From contig CAZLWV010000009.1 in the NCBI GenBank assembly GCA_964563135.1, positions 20,413 through 84,412 on the forward strand: a stretch of DNA of 64,000 nt. Reading direction: 5' to 3'. Under the pieces are notes generated by a model. It did not search any database and had not been told where the DNA came from. It saw only the letters and a program-made list of their open reading frames with translations. This stretch comes from JAAYAY01 sp964563135. GTDB taxonomy: Bacteria; Planctomycetota; Planctomycetia; Pirellulales; Thermoguttaceae. This document shows, piece by piece, positions 34,648 to 43,643 of this stretch. Each line of letters opens with the position of its first letter. Within the stretch, counting starts at the first letter, position 1. The translations under genes were made by a program, and so were the position numbers.

Positions 34648-37587
34648 CTACTGAGTTCTGGTTTCTTTGGTCAGGTTGGTGAACTCACGGCGTTCGCGGA
34701 GTACCGCGAACGATTCCCTCGTCCCCAGATCGGCGGGCAACTGGAACCCGGCCTTGACGGCCTCTTCGAGGGTCTCGAGGGCCAGGGTCTGGCAGCTCTC
34801 CAGCGACAGGTCTGATTGTTTCCCACCTGCCAGCAGGGCACCCGCCCGGGCCAGTTCTTCGGCCACGGAGAAGAGGCGGTCGGGCTGGTCAGGCCAGAGC
34901 TCCTTTCTGGCGAGGGCCACTCGCACCGCTTCGTCGGCGCGGCCCAGTTCCCGCAGCACGCGGCCGTAGTTGAAGTAGGTCTTGCTCAGGAAATCGCGGT
35001 AACGGGTGACCTGCTGGGCGTGGGAATAGGCGATCTGCTGGCAGGCAACCGCCTTGCGGTAACACTCGGCGGACTCGCCGAATCGGTCGAGGTTCTCCAG
35101 CACGATTCCACGGTTGTTGTAGATCCCTCCCAGGCTGCTGCAGAGTTCGATATTGCCCGGATCGTCGCTCACCAGCTTCTCCTGGATCTCCAGGGCCTGG
35201 GCGAAAGAGCGTTCCGCCCCGGCCAACTGGCCGAGCTTGCTCTCCGCCAGTCCGAGATTGTTGCAACTGACCGCCAGGTCGCGGCGATACGAGTTCTGCT
35301 CCGGCGACTGGCGGACCAGCACGCTCTGGATCTCGATGGCCTGCCGGTAGGATTCGGCGGCCTCCGTCACCCGGTCTGCCCGCGACTCCTGGGCGCCCAG
35401 ATTGTTGTAGGTGAGCGCCAGTTCGCGCTGGAACTTGGGGTTCTTCGGCTGGACGTTGACCACCTTCCTCTGGATGAGGAGCGCTTTCTCATAGAGTTCG
35501 GCCGCCCGTGCCGGTTGCGATGCCTCGCAGACCGCGGCCAGGTTGTTGCAGGACGCCGCCAGGGCCGTCAGGTACTCCGTGTTTGCCGGTTGGCTGTCGA
35601 GAAGCCGCTGCTGGAGACGTATGGCCTCCAGCAAAGAGGCCTCGGCCTGGGCGGCATCGCCGGTCTCGTTGAGGAAGCGTCCCATGTTCATGTGGAACGC
35701 CGCCAGATCGCCGATGAACGCCTCGTCGCCGCCGGACTTGCCGACCACCTCGGCCTGAAGACGAATGGCCTCTTCATACGCCTTGCGCGCCTCGTCGGTC
35801 TGTCCCGTCGCCGCGAGAACCAGGGCACGATTGTTGTGGCAGACGGCCAGGGTGCTCCGGTAGCTCAGGTTGTTCGGCTTCTCGGCCACAAGGTGGGTGA
35901 GCAGGCGGAGAGCGTTCTCGTGCGCGGCGATCGCTTCCTTCGTCGAGCCGATCTTCTCGTTGAGCATGCCGATCTTGTCGTAGGTCAAGGCAAGCTCTTC
36001 CTGGAACGAGGGATCGTCTTTGGCGTCTTCAACAAACTCCCGATAGTAACTCAAAGCGGTCTCGAGCAGCCGTTTCCGCACGGGGCCGGCACCGGCGACC
36101 TCGGCAAGCTCTTCGTTGATGTCCAGCCCCAGGTCGCAGAGCATATCCTGGGCAAAATGCAGACGCTTCTGGGCGCTCCGGGCATAGTCTTCGGCCAGCA
36201 CCTTCTGCCTGGCAATGAGCAGGGTGCTGGTCGCCAGTCCGACGGCGGCAAACAGGCAGACGCAGGCCGCGGTGATTACCAGCCGGTGATGGCGCCGCGT
36301 CCACTTGCCGAGCCGGTCGGCAAGGGTCGGCGGCTTGGCGATGGTGGGCTTGCTTTCGAGCACGCGCCGCAGGTCGTCGGCAAAATCGCGGGCCGTCGTG
36401 TACCGATCCTCCCTGCGCCGGGCCATGGCCTTGTGAATGACGGTCTGGAGGTCGGCAGGAATCCTGGGCTGGAGCTGCTTGAGCGGACGCGGATCCTGTT
36501 CGGCCAGTCGCCGCAGCAGGTCGGGGCCGTCGTCGCCGGGGAAGGCCGGCTCGAGGGCCAGCAGTTCGTAGAGGGTCGCGCCGAGGGAGTAGATATCGGT
36601 CCGCTGGTCGACGAGCGCCGATTGCCCCTGCGTCTGCTCGGGGCTCATGTAACGCATGGTTCCCACCAGGTCGCCGGTGCGGGTCAGGGTCTTGTCGGTC
36701 TGGCAGCGGGCCAGGCCGAAATCCGTGACCCAGAGCTTGCCCTCGCCGTCCAACAGCAGGTTGGAGGGCTTGATATCGCGGTGGATGACGCCGAACTCGT
36801 GGGCCGCCTGCAGGGCTTCGGCCGCCTGGATTCCCAGCCGCATGATCGTGCGGAAGTAGCGGGGCTTGTCGGTGGAGACCTGGGTCAGGAACGAGGGGCG
36901 GGCGGGCGAGAGGGCTCCTGCGGCGTCCTCCCCTTCGGCAACCGTATCGGCCGACCCGGCGTCGGTGCCGCCCTCTGCGGCGCCGTCGCGGGGCGAAGAG
37001 AGCCTGCGAAGTTCTTCGATGGCGCGATCGAGCGGCTGTCCGTCGATCAGTTGCATCGCATAGTAGTGCACTCCCCGGTCCGACCCGACCGCGTAGACGG
37101 AGACGATGTTCGGGTGGTCGAGCTGGGCGGCGGCTTGGGCCTCGTTCTTGAAGCGGGCGATTTGCTTGGAATCGAGCACGGCGGCAAAGGGGAGCACCTT
37201 CAACGCCACCCGGCGGCCAAGCGAGATCTGCTCGGCCTCGTAAACCACGCCCATCCCGCCGCGGCCGATCTCACGCAGGAGCCGGTAGTCGCCGAGCCGT
37301 TTCTCGTCGCTGCCGTGGGGCCTCGATTCGCGCGCCGCGCGCTCCTCGCCTCCCGCAAACCCGGCGGCCGCATTGTGAAGCTCATCGAGGCTGTCGAGGT
37401 AGGCGCAGAGCGGTTCGGCCAGGTCCGGGTTCTGCGAGAGGAGGTCGTCGCGCGAAGCCGGAATGCCGCTCTCGAGGGCCGAGAGATACTCGTCGAGGAT
37501 CTCGGTCAGACGCTGCCGTTGCCTGACGGTCAGCCCGCCGAGAATCGACGACTGCATGCTGGCATCGGAAAGATCGGACGCGTGCAT
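34648..37587 (-). CDS. Transmembrane Ser/Thr protein kinase with periplasmic TPR array
   Basis: This 979-residue protein has a PknB-type kinase domain at about 100-410: G-loop GRGGMGVVYEA, Lys130 (VALKVL), HRD at 269-271 (HRDIKPSNLLLD), DFG at 289-291 and MRYMSPEQ. An acidic, low-complexity insertion lies at about 200-235. One transmembrane helix (436-459) follows, and then about 500 residues of TPR units (for example EARKAYEEAIRLQAEVVGKS, TEAAESYRQAIEIQSVLVRQ). The N-terminal 100 residues (RQRQRLTEILDEYLSALESG) are typical of planctomycete sigma-linked kinases. It lies 28 bases downstream of an ECF sigma gene and one base upstream of the LEPR-like gene. A role in phosphorylating the sigma factor or its targets is inferred. 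Confidence 0.95.
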   Translation of the reverse strand: MHASDLSDASMQSSILGGLTVRQRQRLTEILDEYLSALESGIPASRDDLLSQNPDLAEPLCAYLDSLDELHNAAAGFAGGEERAARESRPHGSDEKRLGDYRLLREIGRGGMGVVYEAEQISLGRRVALKVLPFAAVLDSKQIARFKNEAQAAAQLDHPNIVSVYAVGSDRGVHYYAMQLIDGQPLDRAIEELRRLSSPRDGAAEGGTDAGSADTVAEGEDAAGALSPARPSFLTQVSTDKPRYFRTIMRLGIQAAEALQAAHEFGVIHRDIKPSNLLLDGEGKLWVTDFGLARCQTDKTLTRTGDLVGTMRYMSPEQTQGQSALVDQRTDIYSLGATLYELLALEPAFPGDDGPDLLRRLAEQDPRPLKQLQPRIPADLQTVIHKAMARRREDRYTTARDFADDLRRVLESKPTIAKPPTLADRLGKWTRRHHRLVITAACVCLFAAVGLATSTLLIARQKVLAEDYARSAQKRLHFAQDMLCDLGLDINEELAEVAGAGPVRKRLLETALSYYREFVEDAKDDPSFQEELALTYDKIGMLNEKIGSTKEAIAAHENALRLLTHLVAEKPNNLSYRSTLAVCHNNRALVLAATGQTDEARKAYEEAIRLQAEVVGKSGGDEAFIGDLAAFHMNMGRFLNETGDAAQAEASLLEAIRLQQRLLDSQPANTEYLTALAASCNNLAAVCEASQPARAAELYEKALLIQRKVVNVQPKNPKFQRELALTYNNLGAQESRADRVTEAAESYRQAIEIQSVLVRQSPEQNSYRRDLAVSCNNLGLAESKLGQLAGAERSFAQALEIQEKLVSDDPGNIELCSSLGGIYNNRGIVLENLDRFGESAECYRKAVACQQIAYSHAQQVTRYRDFLSKTYFNYGRVLRELGRADEAVRVALARKELWPDQPDRLFSVAEELARAGALLAGGKQSDLSLESCQTLALETLEEAVKAGFQLPADLGTRESFAVLRERREFTNLTKETRTQ

Positions 37588-37615
37588 TCTTCACCGCGCT
37601 CGGAGGAATCGATCT

Positions 37616-38266
37616 TCAGTCGATGGGACGACAAACCTGTTTGAACTTCTCGATTGCCCGCAGCCAGAGCATCCGGACCGCGCCGGGGTTGCGATCCATG
37701 CGCACCGCGATCTCCTCGAAAGAGAGACCCTGGAGGTTGCGTAGAACGATCACATCACGATACTGGGGCCGGAGCTTGGCCAGTTGGTCGGCCAGGGCCA
37801 CGACCCGCTCGCGCTGCCGCACCGGGGCGCTTGGCGACGGGCCGTTGTCGGCCAGGACCTGAACGAGGTTGACGGCGGTGCGATCCAGGGCCGTGTTGGC
37901 CTGCTCGATGGAGATCTCGCGGCGAACGTCGCGCATCTTGGCCTTCACGTGCGTGTCGATCGCATGATGCAGACAGTTGATGAGTATCTGGCGGAGCCAA
38001 CCCAGGAACTCGCGCTCCGAATCGCCGCGGAACTGCTCGAAATCGCGGTGCGCGGCAAGCATCGTTTCCTGGACGAGGTCCGAAGGATTCATGCGCCGCC
38101 GCAGACGCCGGTCGAGCTGGGTGGAGGCCAGAATCGTGAGGTAATTGCGGTAGACCTGGAGCAGGTCGCCCAGCACGCGGGGTTCTCCTTGCCGCGCTCC
38201 GTCGAGCAGCTTCTCGACACAGGGCTCGGCCACTTCATTCCGCTCGAAGACGGTGCTGCTAGCCAT
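37616..38266 (-). CDS. ECF-type RNA polymerase sigma factor
   Basis: This 216-residue sigma-70 family protein starts at ATG 38266 (MASSTVFERNEV). Region 2 is at about 45-120 (RRRMNPSDLVQETMLAAHRD, GWLRQILINCLHHAID) and region 4 at about 160-212 with an HTH (FEEIAVRMDRNPGAVRMLWLRA). RRRMNPSDLVQET is the variant seen in planctomycete-specific ECF groups that are coupled to Ser/Thr kinases. It is the first gene of the sigma-kinase-LEPR operon. No anti-sigma gene is adjacent, so control by phosphorylation through the kinase is likely by analogy. Confidence 0.95.
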   Translation of the reverse strand: MASSTVFERNEVAEPCVEKLLDGARQGEPRVLGDLLQVYRNYLTILASTQLDRRLRRRMNPSDLVQETMLAAHRDFEQFRGDSEREFLGWLRQILINCLHHAIDTHVKAKMRDVRREISIEQANTALDRTAVNLVQVLADNGPSPSAPVRQRERVVALADQLAKLRPQYRDVIVLRNLQGLSFEEIAVRMDRNPGAVRMLWLRAIEKFKQVCRPID

Positions 38267-38701
38267 GAAGTCCGTCCGGGTGATTACCAGCTTGGTGAAG
38301 AGACGTGGCTCGTGCACACTCAGCATGCTGCATGCCAAGTCGATAGTTCAATTCTACCTGACTGGGACGTTTCATGTAACTGGAAATACGCCGCCCGCGA
38401 GGCGGGCCGGCCGCCCAATTCCACCTGCTGAGACGAGAAACACGGTTGTTCTGTTCCCAGCGATTGTGAGACAAGAAAAACCGAGACGCATTCGCATGGA
38501 AACCGGACGCTCGCAGTTGCCGGTGCCGCTGTCTCAATACTGCTCCCCGTGCATTCCAGGTCGGGAACTCCAGCGGTCTTGACCCCGCCGCGCGTCGCAA
38601 GGCCTCTCTCCTTCGACCATGCCGCCAGAGGGCCGCACCTCTTGCGGTCGCTCGATTCCAGCCGCCCCCGTCTGAACAACCCCGCGGCGCATTCCGACCG
38701 G

Positions 38702-38746
38702 CTAGAAAGAAAGATAGCCGCACGGCTTGGGGTGACCGTGCGGCTA
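38702..38746 (-). terminator. Terminator-like hairpin, minus strand
   Basis: Perfect 11-bp arms at 38715-38725 and 38736-38746 with a 10-base loop. On the minus strand the stem is followed by TCTTTCTTTC. No annotated gene lies directly upstream on that strand, so it would end an unannotated transcript. Confidence 0.45.
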
Positions 38747-39191
38747 GGGGGCAGCCAGAGCGGCCGCTGAAACGGGAAGAATGCCAAAAAGCTTTGAGGA
38801 GGCATTCCACCCGCGTTTGGGGCAGGTTGAATCGCCACAGGAAGCGTCGGCTCTCACCGGTTGGCCCGGCTGCACCGTCAATCCACGAGGGCAACCCACG
38901 GAAGCCCGGCTTTTTACGGTCTCCCGTGGGGTGGCCGCAGGCATTGCCATGCAGACAGCGGTAAGCCTCCCGGCAACCGTCGATGCCCGGCAACAAGCCC
39001 GATTCTCGTCGAACACTCGCACCGGGCCGGCCGCAGATCCAGTCAGCTACACCCGTCGGCCGAAATACCGGCGGCCTTCCTGGACCTTTCATGTAAGGGC
39101 GGATCCCGATCGCCGATGTCACGATTTGCAGCTTCAGCCGGGTCGCTTTTTCCCCATGGCCGGGCAACAGCCTCCTGCGCCGGCAGCGGAG

Positions 39192-39238
39192 CGAGTGAAA
39201 AGAAAGCACGATCCCCGTGGGGTTTCGGGGATCGTGCT
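39192..39238 (-). terminator. Rho-independent terminator, minus strand
   Basis: Perfect 13-bp arms at 39205-39217 and 39226-39238 with an 8-base loop, followed on the minus strand by TTCTTTTC. It is the strongest intrinsic terminator seen in the window. It closes a stretch with two further hairpins rather than a recognisable gene. Confidence 0.55.
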
Positions 39239-39321
39239 GGCCGACTCGGTATGGCACGGGAGGGGACGCGGTGCCCGTGCCAGGCCGGTCGGAAGGAGAC
39301 CACTGCTGCAGAGCAGCGGTG
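39205..39321 (-). ncRNA. Candidate structured small RNA (three tandem hairpins ending in a terminator)
   Basis: Reading the minus strand, hairpin 1 (39321-39301, 8 bp with one G-U pair, 5-base loop) is followed by hairpin 2 (39282-39252, perfect 9 bp, 13-base loop) and the terminator hairpin (39238-39205, perfect 13 bp) with a T-rich tail. Three stems in 120 bases in gene-free DNA fit a small regulatory RNA. The 5' end is not defined and no known RNA family is recognised. Confidence 0.35.
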
Positions 39322-39715
39322 TTGGGGTCGCTGTTGCCGGCCTTCACTTCGCCTCTGCGCACGGCGTGACCGGAGTGTCCGACATGCGCATATCGGCTGC
39401 AATGGGCCAGTCCTGCCAGGGGCGGGCCTGCCACCTGAAAAAGGAAGATCGACTCGCGTTCGGCACCAAGGGCGCCCGCAGCGCAGTGCGGGGCACCTGC
39501 CGGCAGAGACCGCTCGCAGCCGCAAGGGCTCCAGCAATCGGCTCGGAGGGCCTGTCGCAAGACCGCCAGGGTCACTTCCCGCGGACGGGAGGCCCGACGG
39601 GCGGCGACAGTCCTGGCATCGGCTCTAACTGGTTCTGCTGTCACGTCTTTGGCCAAATTGTCCACTTGGCCCATAGCTTTCCGGGACGACCGCCAACGAA
39701 CAATGTCACGCGCCG

Positions 39716-39749
39716 GTGGATAAGAACGGAAAAAATCCGTTCCTTCCAC
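39716..39749. repeat. Interrupted inverted repeat upstream of the AraC gene
   Basis: GTGGA, three bases, GAACGGA, five A, TCCGTTC, two bases, TCCAC. The stem totals 12 bp. It lies about 50 bases before the AraC-type start. It could be an operator for autoregulation or an RNA hairpin in the leader. Confidence 0.4.
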
Positions 39750-39796
39750 TAGCGGGGAGTGTGACATACCGCTTTTCTTCCCGTCCCTTGAAGAGC

Positions 39797-40759
39797 ATGA
39801 GCCTAAGAGAACGTCCAGATACCGATCCGCTGACGGAACTGCTGGCAACGTTTCCGTTGCCGATTACCTTCGCGGGAAACCTTGCCCTGACGGCTCCCTG
39901 GGGGCTGTCCGTGCCGCAGAATGCCGCGATTTTCGGCGTCCTGACGGGCAGCGAGTGCTGGTTGAGTGGCCGTGCCATGCCCGAGGCCGTGCCGATTGCC
40001 CCCGGCGATTTCATCGCGCTCTCGCCCGCATGCGAGTACCAGTTGGCCAGCCGGCAGGGCGGCCAGGCGATCGGTATCGAGCAGCTCATCCACCGCCCCG
40101 AGCATGCCGGCGGCTGCAGCATCGCCTGGGGAGGGGGCGGGGACCACACCGGGCTGACCGGCGGAGTGCTGGAGTTCAACGGACACGGTATTCATCCCCT
40201 CTATTCCGCGCTACCCCCGGTTGTCCATCTCACCCGCAACAACCACGATCGGGTGTCGGAATTTGGTGTGATTCTCTACGCCATCGAACGCGAGATTTCC
40301 GCCAACCGCCCCGGCACGCGTGCAATCCTGTCGCACTTGGCGCAGGTTCTGCTGGTCCAGGCAGCACGCCTCTATCTGGCAGAATCGGGAGGAGAAACGT
40401 CGGAGTCCCTCCAGGGACTCCTGCACCGCGACCTGGGCCCGGCACTGGCGCTGATCCACCGCCAGCCGGAGGAACACTGGACCGTGGCCTCGCTGGCCGA
40501 ACGGGCGAACATGTCGCGATCGGCCTTCTCGGCCGTGTTCACCAAGGTGCTCGGCGTGCCCCCGGTGCAGTACCTGCGCGAGCATCGGATGCGAACCGCA
40601 TGCCGCTTGCTCCAGGATCCCACGCTCGGCCTCAAGGAGGTGTCGTCCCGAGTCGGCTACGACTCGGTCTCCGCCTTCAGTTCGGCTTTCAAGCGATACT
40701 CGGGCTCGGCGCCGGGCGATTACCGCAACCAGGATCTGCCCGCCATCTTCAGCGCCTGA
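39797..40759 (+). CDS. AraC family transcriptional regulator with cupin sensor domain
   Basis: The product has 320 residues from ATG 39797. The N-terminal 190 residues match the cupin-type sensor domain of AraC regulators (LALTAPWGLSVPQNAAIFGV, APGDFIALSPACEYQLAS). The C-terminal DNA-binding domain has two HTH motifs: WTVASLAERANMSRSAFSAV and LGLKEVSSRVGYDSVSAFSS, followed by the usual FKRYSGSAPGDYR end. The type (AraC with cupin_6-like domain) often controls nearby oxidoreductase genes, but no such gene lies adjacent; downstream is a surface metalloprotease. An inverted repeat upstream may be its own operator. The inducer is unknown. Confidence 0.92.
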   Translation: MSLRERPDTDPLTELLATFPLPITFAGNLALTAPWGLSVPQNAAIFGVLTGSECWLSGRAMPEAVPIAPGDFIALSPACEYQLASRQGGQAIGIEQLIHRPEHAGGCSIAWGGGGDHTGLTGGVLEFNGHGIHPLYSALPPVVHLTRNNHDRVSEFGVILYAIEREISANRPGTRAILSHLAQVLLVQAARLYLAESGGETSESLQGLLHRDLGPALALIHRQPEEHWTVASLAERANMSRSAFSAVFTKVLGVPPVQYLREHRMRTACRLLQDPTLGLKEVSSRVGYDSVSAFSSAFKRYSGSAPGDYRNQDLPAIFSA

Positions 40760-41036
40760 ACGATCCAGCGCGATTCCGCCATCAAGGCGGGATACGCCCT
40801 TCTTCTCCTTCCTCCTGCGAATTGCGTCGGCCGCATGTGACAATTCCCGCGCCGATGGGCCCCCTTAATGAGAGGCGGGGCCTCATGTTTGGGCAGGAGC
40901 CGGACCTCGCCACATCATGTCCGCCGCCGGATCGCGGCAGGGTTCCGTCCGGGTCTCTTCTTCCACGCTTGGTTCCGATCCCTCATTGGGTCAGCCCCCG
41001 TGTGGGCGCTGGGGTCGGTCAGATACAGGTGAAACG

Positions 41037-43544
41037 ATGGGCATCGACTTGAGCAAACCGCGCGCACTTCAACTGGAACCCCTGGAACGCCGGCAATGCC
41101 TGACCGCAAGCGTCGGCTGGGACGGCATCGGCCTGGGATCGGCGGAACTCACCTACTACATTGCCGACGTGCCGTCGCGCGTCGATGTGACGGATGCCGA
41201 GTTTCGCTACGCCGTCGAGACCGCCCTGGATGCCTGGGCCGCGGTGGCCGATATCACCTTCACGGAAACCGATTCGGCCAATGAAGACAATTGCCTGGAG
41301 TTCAGCTTCGGCACCATCGACGGCGAGGGGAGCACGCTCGCCTACGCCTACTTCCCCGACGACGTCAATACAGAACCGGTGGCCGGCGACGTGACCTTCG
41401 ACAAGGCCGACACCTGGGAGATCGGCAACGGACTGGGCGACGAGGCCACCGACCTTGTCCTGGCGGCCGCCCACGAGATCGGCCATGCCCTGGGGCTCGA
41501 GCACTCCTATCTGTCCGGATCGGTGATGGTGGCCACGCTCGACCCGGACCAGATGTTCGGAGGGCTCGGCTCGTCGGACGAAACCGCGATCCTCACGCTC
41601 TACGCCGCGGTCCCCACGCTCGAAATCACGTCGCTCGAACTCGACGACACGGCCATCGAGGAAGGCGATTCGGTGACGCTCACCGGGACCTATTCCGCCG
41701 GCACTGCCGACAGCACCTATACGGTCAAGATCGACTGGGGCGACGGCACCTCGGAGACCTTCGCCACCATCGACGAGGACGAAGAGACATTCGAGGCCAC
41801 GCATGTCTACGCCGACGACAACCCGACCGACACCGACGAGGACGACTGCGTGGTCAAGGTCACGATCACCGACCGCGTGTCGGGCGAAAGCGACTCGGCC
41901 AACACGCTGGTCGCCGTTTCCAACGTGCGCCCCACCGTCACCAGCCTCACGGCCAGCGTGGCCGTTGCCGGCTCCGAAACCACCCTCACAGGCACGTTCT
42001 CCGATTCGGGCATCGAAGATACCTTCACGCTCTACGTCTACTGGTACGACGGTTCGGCCACCGAGACGATCTCGCTTCCGGCCGGAACGACCCAGTTCTC
42101 CGTCACCCATGTTTTTGCAGCCGACCCGACCGAAACGTCGACCGAAACCTTCAGGGTGTTTGTCACCATCGAGGACGACGATACGGGCAAGGCCAATTTC
42201 TTCACCACCGCCAAGGTCCTTCACACGGATGCCACGCTGACCGACCTGGGCACCGTCGATCTCTACAGCGACGAGGGCCTGAGCCTGGCCAATGAGAGCC
42301 TCTACTACCAGTTCAACGCGGCCCGCGACGGCCTCATCACCCTGGAAGCGATCCAGTCGGCCGCCTCGGAAGGTATCTCGATCAAGCTCTACAATGAGAA
42401 TCCCCTCGAAAACGAGGATCTGCTGCCGCTGGCCGAATCGAGCACCGTCGACGGGATCGAGCGGATCGACCTGCAAGGCACGGCCGGCCAGACCTGCTAC
42501 GTCGTGATCACCGGCACCGATACCGACCTCCACCTGCTGATCGCCAACCTGGTATCGCAGGAAGGGACGGAGCTGGCCGTGTTCGGCACCAGCGGCGACG
42601 ACCAGTTCCAGTTCAGTGCTGCCGATTGGACCGTGACGATCGACGCCGTCTGCTACGCGTTCGATGCGGGAGAAATCACGAGCGTCGATTTCACCGGCGG
42701 CGACGGCAGCGATGTGGTCAGCCTCATCGATTCCGCGGGGGACGACACCCTGGAGGCCTCCGCAACGGTGGCCATTCTCGAGAACAGCGCCGCCGACGGC
42801 GCGCTCGACTACACGGTCACCGTGGAGGAGTTCGAGGAACTGCACGTTTACGCCAAGAACGGCGGCACCGATACGGCCACGCTCTACGATTCGGAGGGCG
42901 ACGACAAGTTCAAGGCGGAACCCGCAGCACAGTACGCCAAGATGTACGGCAGCGCGATGTACAATCGGGTCAAGTTCTTCGACTCGGTCATTGCCTGTTC
43001 GACCGGGGGAACCGATCTGGCCCGGCTCTTCGGCACCACCGGCGACGATACGTTCGAAGGCCAGAAGGATACCAGCCGGCTCTACGGCAGCGGCTACGAC
43101 GTTCAAGTCAGTGGTTTCGCGGAAACGGTCGCCTACGCCTCGGAGGGAACCGATACGGCCTCGCTGGCCGATTCCGAGTTGAAGGACGAACTCCACGCCA
43201 AACAGACGAAAGCCCAGCTCTTCGATGCCGCCACGGGAGGCGAAACCTACCTGATCACCGCCCGAAACTTCGATTCCTACCGCATTGAGGCCTCCAGCAC
43301 GGACGGCTCTGCCGGAAACGGCGGTACCGACATCGCCAAGCTGTGGGGCACCTCGGCCGACGACACGATCGAGGCGGACGACGACTGGCTGAGCCTTTCG
43401 GTCGGCACCGGCACGCTCGAAACGCTCTATGAGATCGTCGCCTTCGAAACGGTCAAGGTGCGCGATACCGACGGCGAAAACGACACGGCCACCGTCGGCG
43501 ACACGCTCGCTTACGACCTCGTGCTCGGCACGGGCTGGGAATAG
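41037..43544 (+). CDS. Matrixin-like surface metalloprotease with PKD-like domains and C-terminal tandem repeats
   Basis: The product has 835 residues from ATG 41037 (AGGTGA upstream). The N-terminus carries LQLEPLERRQCLTASVG, a LEPR-XLL-type planctomycete surface signature. A matrixin (M10) catalytic domain follows with zinc motif HEIGHALGLEH (146-156). Next are two immunoglobulin/PKD-like beta domains (about 195-295, TVKIDWGDGTSETFATID; about 300-390). After a pre-peptidase-like beta domain (about 400-505), residues 510-835 hold about seven imperfect repeats built around GDD, for example FGTSGDDQF, LIDSAGDDTLEA, FGTTGDDTFEG and WGTSADDTIEA. The protein is very acidic. It is probably an exported, surface-attached protease or adhesin acting on extracellular protein. 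Confidence 0.88.
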   Translation: MGIDLSKPRALQLEPLERRQCLTASVGWDGIGLGSAELTYYIADVPSRVDVTDAEFRYAVETALDAWAAVADITFTETDSANEDNCLEFSFGTIDGEGSTLAYAYFPDDVNTEPVAGDVTFDKADTWEIGNGLGDEATDLVLAAAHEIGHALGLEHSYLSGSVMVATLDPDQMFGGLGSSDETAILTLYAAVPTLEITSLELDDTAIEEGDSVTLTGTYSAGTADSTYTVKIDWGDGTSETFATIDEDEETFEATHVYADDNPTDTDEDDCVVKVTITDRVSGESDSANTLVAVSNVRPTVTSLTASVAVAGSETTLTGTFSDSGIEDTFTLYVYWYDGSATETISLPAGTTQFSVTHVFAADPTETSTETFRVFVTIEDDDTGKANFFTTAKVLHTDATLTDLGTVDLYSDEGLSLANESLYYQFNAARDGLITLEAIQSAASEGISIKLYNENPLENEDLLPLAESSTVDGIERIDLQGTAGQTCYVVITGTDTDLHLLIANLVSQEGTELAVFGTSGDDQFQFSAADWTVTIDAVCYAFDAGEITSVDFTGGDGSDVVSLIDSAGDDTLEASATVAILENSAADGALDYTVTVEEFEELHVYAKNGGTDTATLYDSEGDDKFKAEPAAQYAKMYGSAMYNRVKFFDSVIACSTGGTDLARLFGTTGDDTFEGQKDTSRLYGSGYDVQVSGFAETVAYASEGTDTASLADSELKDELHAKQTKAQLFDAATGGETYLITARNFDSYRIEASSTDGSAGNGGTDIAKLWGTSADDTIEADDDWLSLSVGTGTLETLYEIVAFETVKVRDTDGENDTATVGDTLAYDLVLGTGWE

Positions 43545-43643
43545 GCAGTTCCACCCAGGTCCGCCATTCGCGCGCTGCCTGGCATGGCCCGGTCGCCCGC
43601 GTCTCGGTGATCCACTCCCCGCAGCGGGTAACCACCCCCTCGC

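Larger units (their letters stand above)
38267..39796. other. Structured gene-poor region of 1.5 kb
   Basis: No convincing protein gene is seen on either strand. Long open frames exist on both strands, but they are rich in Arg, Cys and Trp and show no domain. The region holds several perfect hairpins (38715-38746, 38779-38807, 38895-38930, 39205-39238, 39252-39282, 39301-39321), two of which have T-rich tails on the minus strand. This suggests one or more minus-strand non-coding RNAs or the remains of repeats. Confidence 0.55.

Noticed and set aside
38259..39848. A 529-codon frame on the minus strand (and a 323-codon one on the plus strand)
   Set aside because: The composition is Arg/Cys/Trp-rich with no domain or periodicity. 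The frame runs through the hairpins and overlaps the start of the ECF sigma gene. Its segment from about 39679 (MGQVDNLAKDV) looks slightly better but is not convincing.
41019..43196. A 725-codon minus-strand frame opposite the matrixin-like gene
   Set aside because: The plus strand has a zinc motif, domains and repeats; the minus frame is a mirror of Asp/Gly-rich codons.
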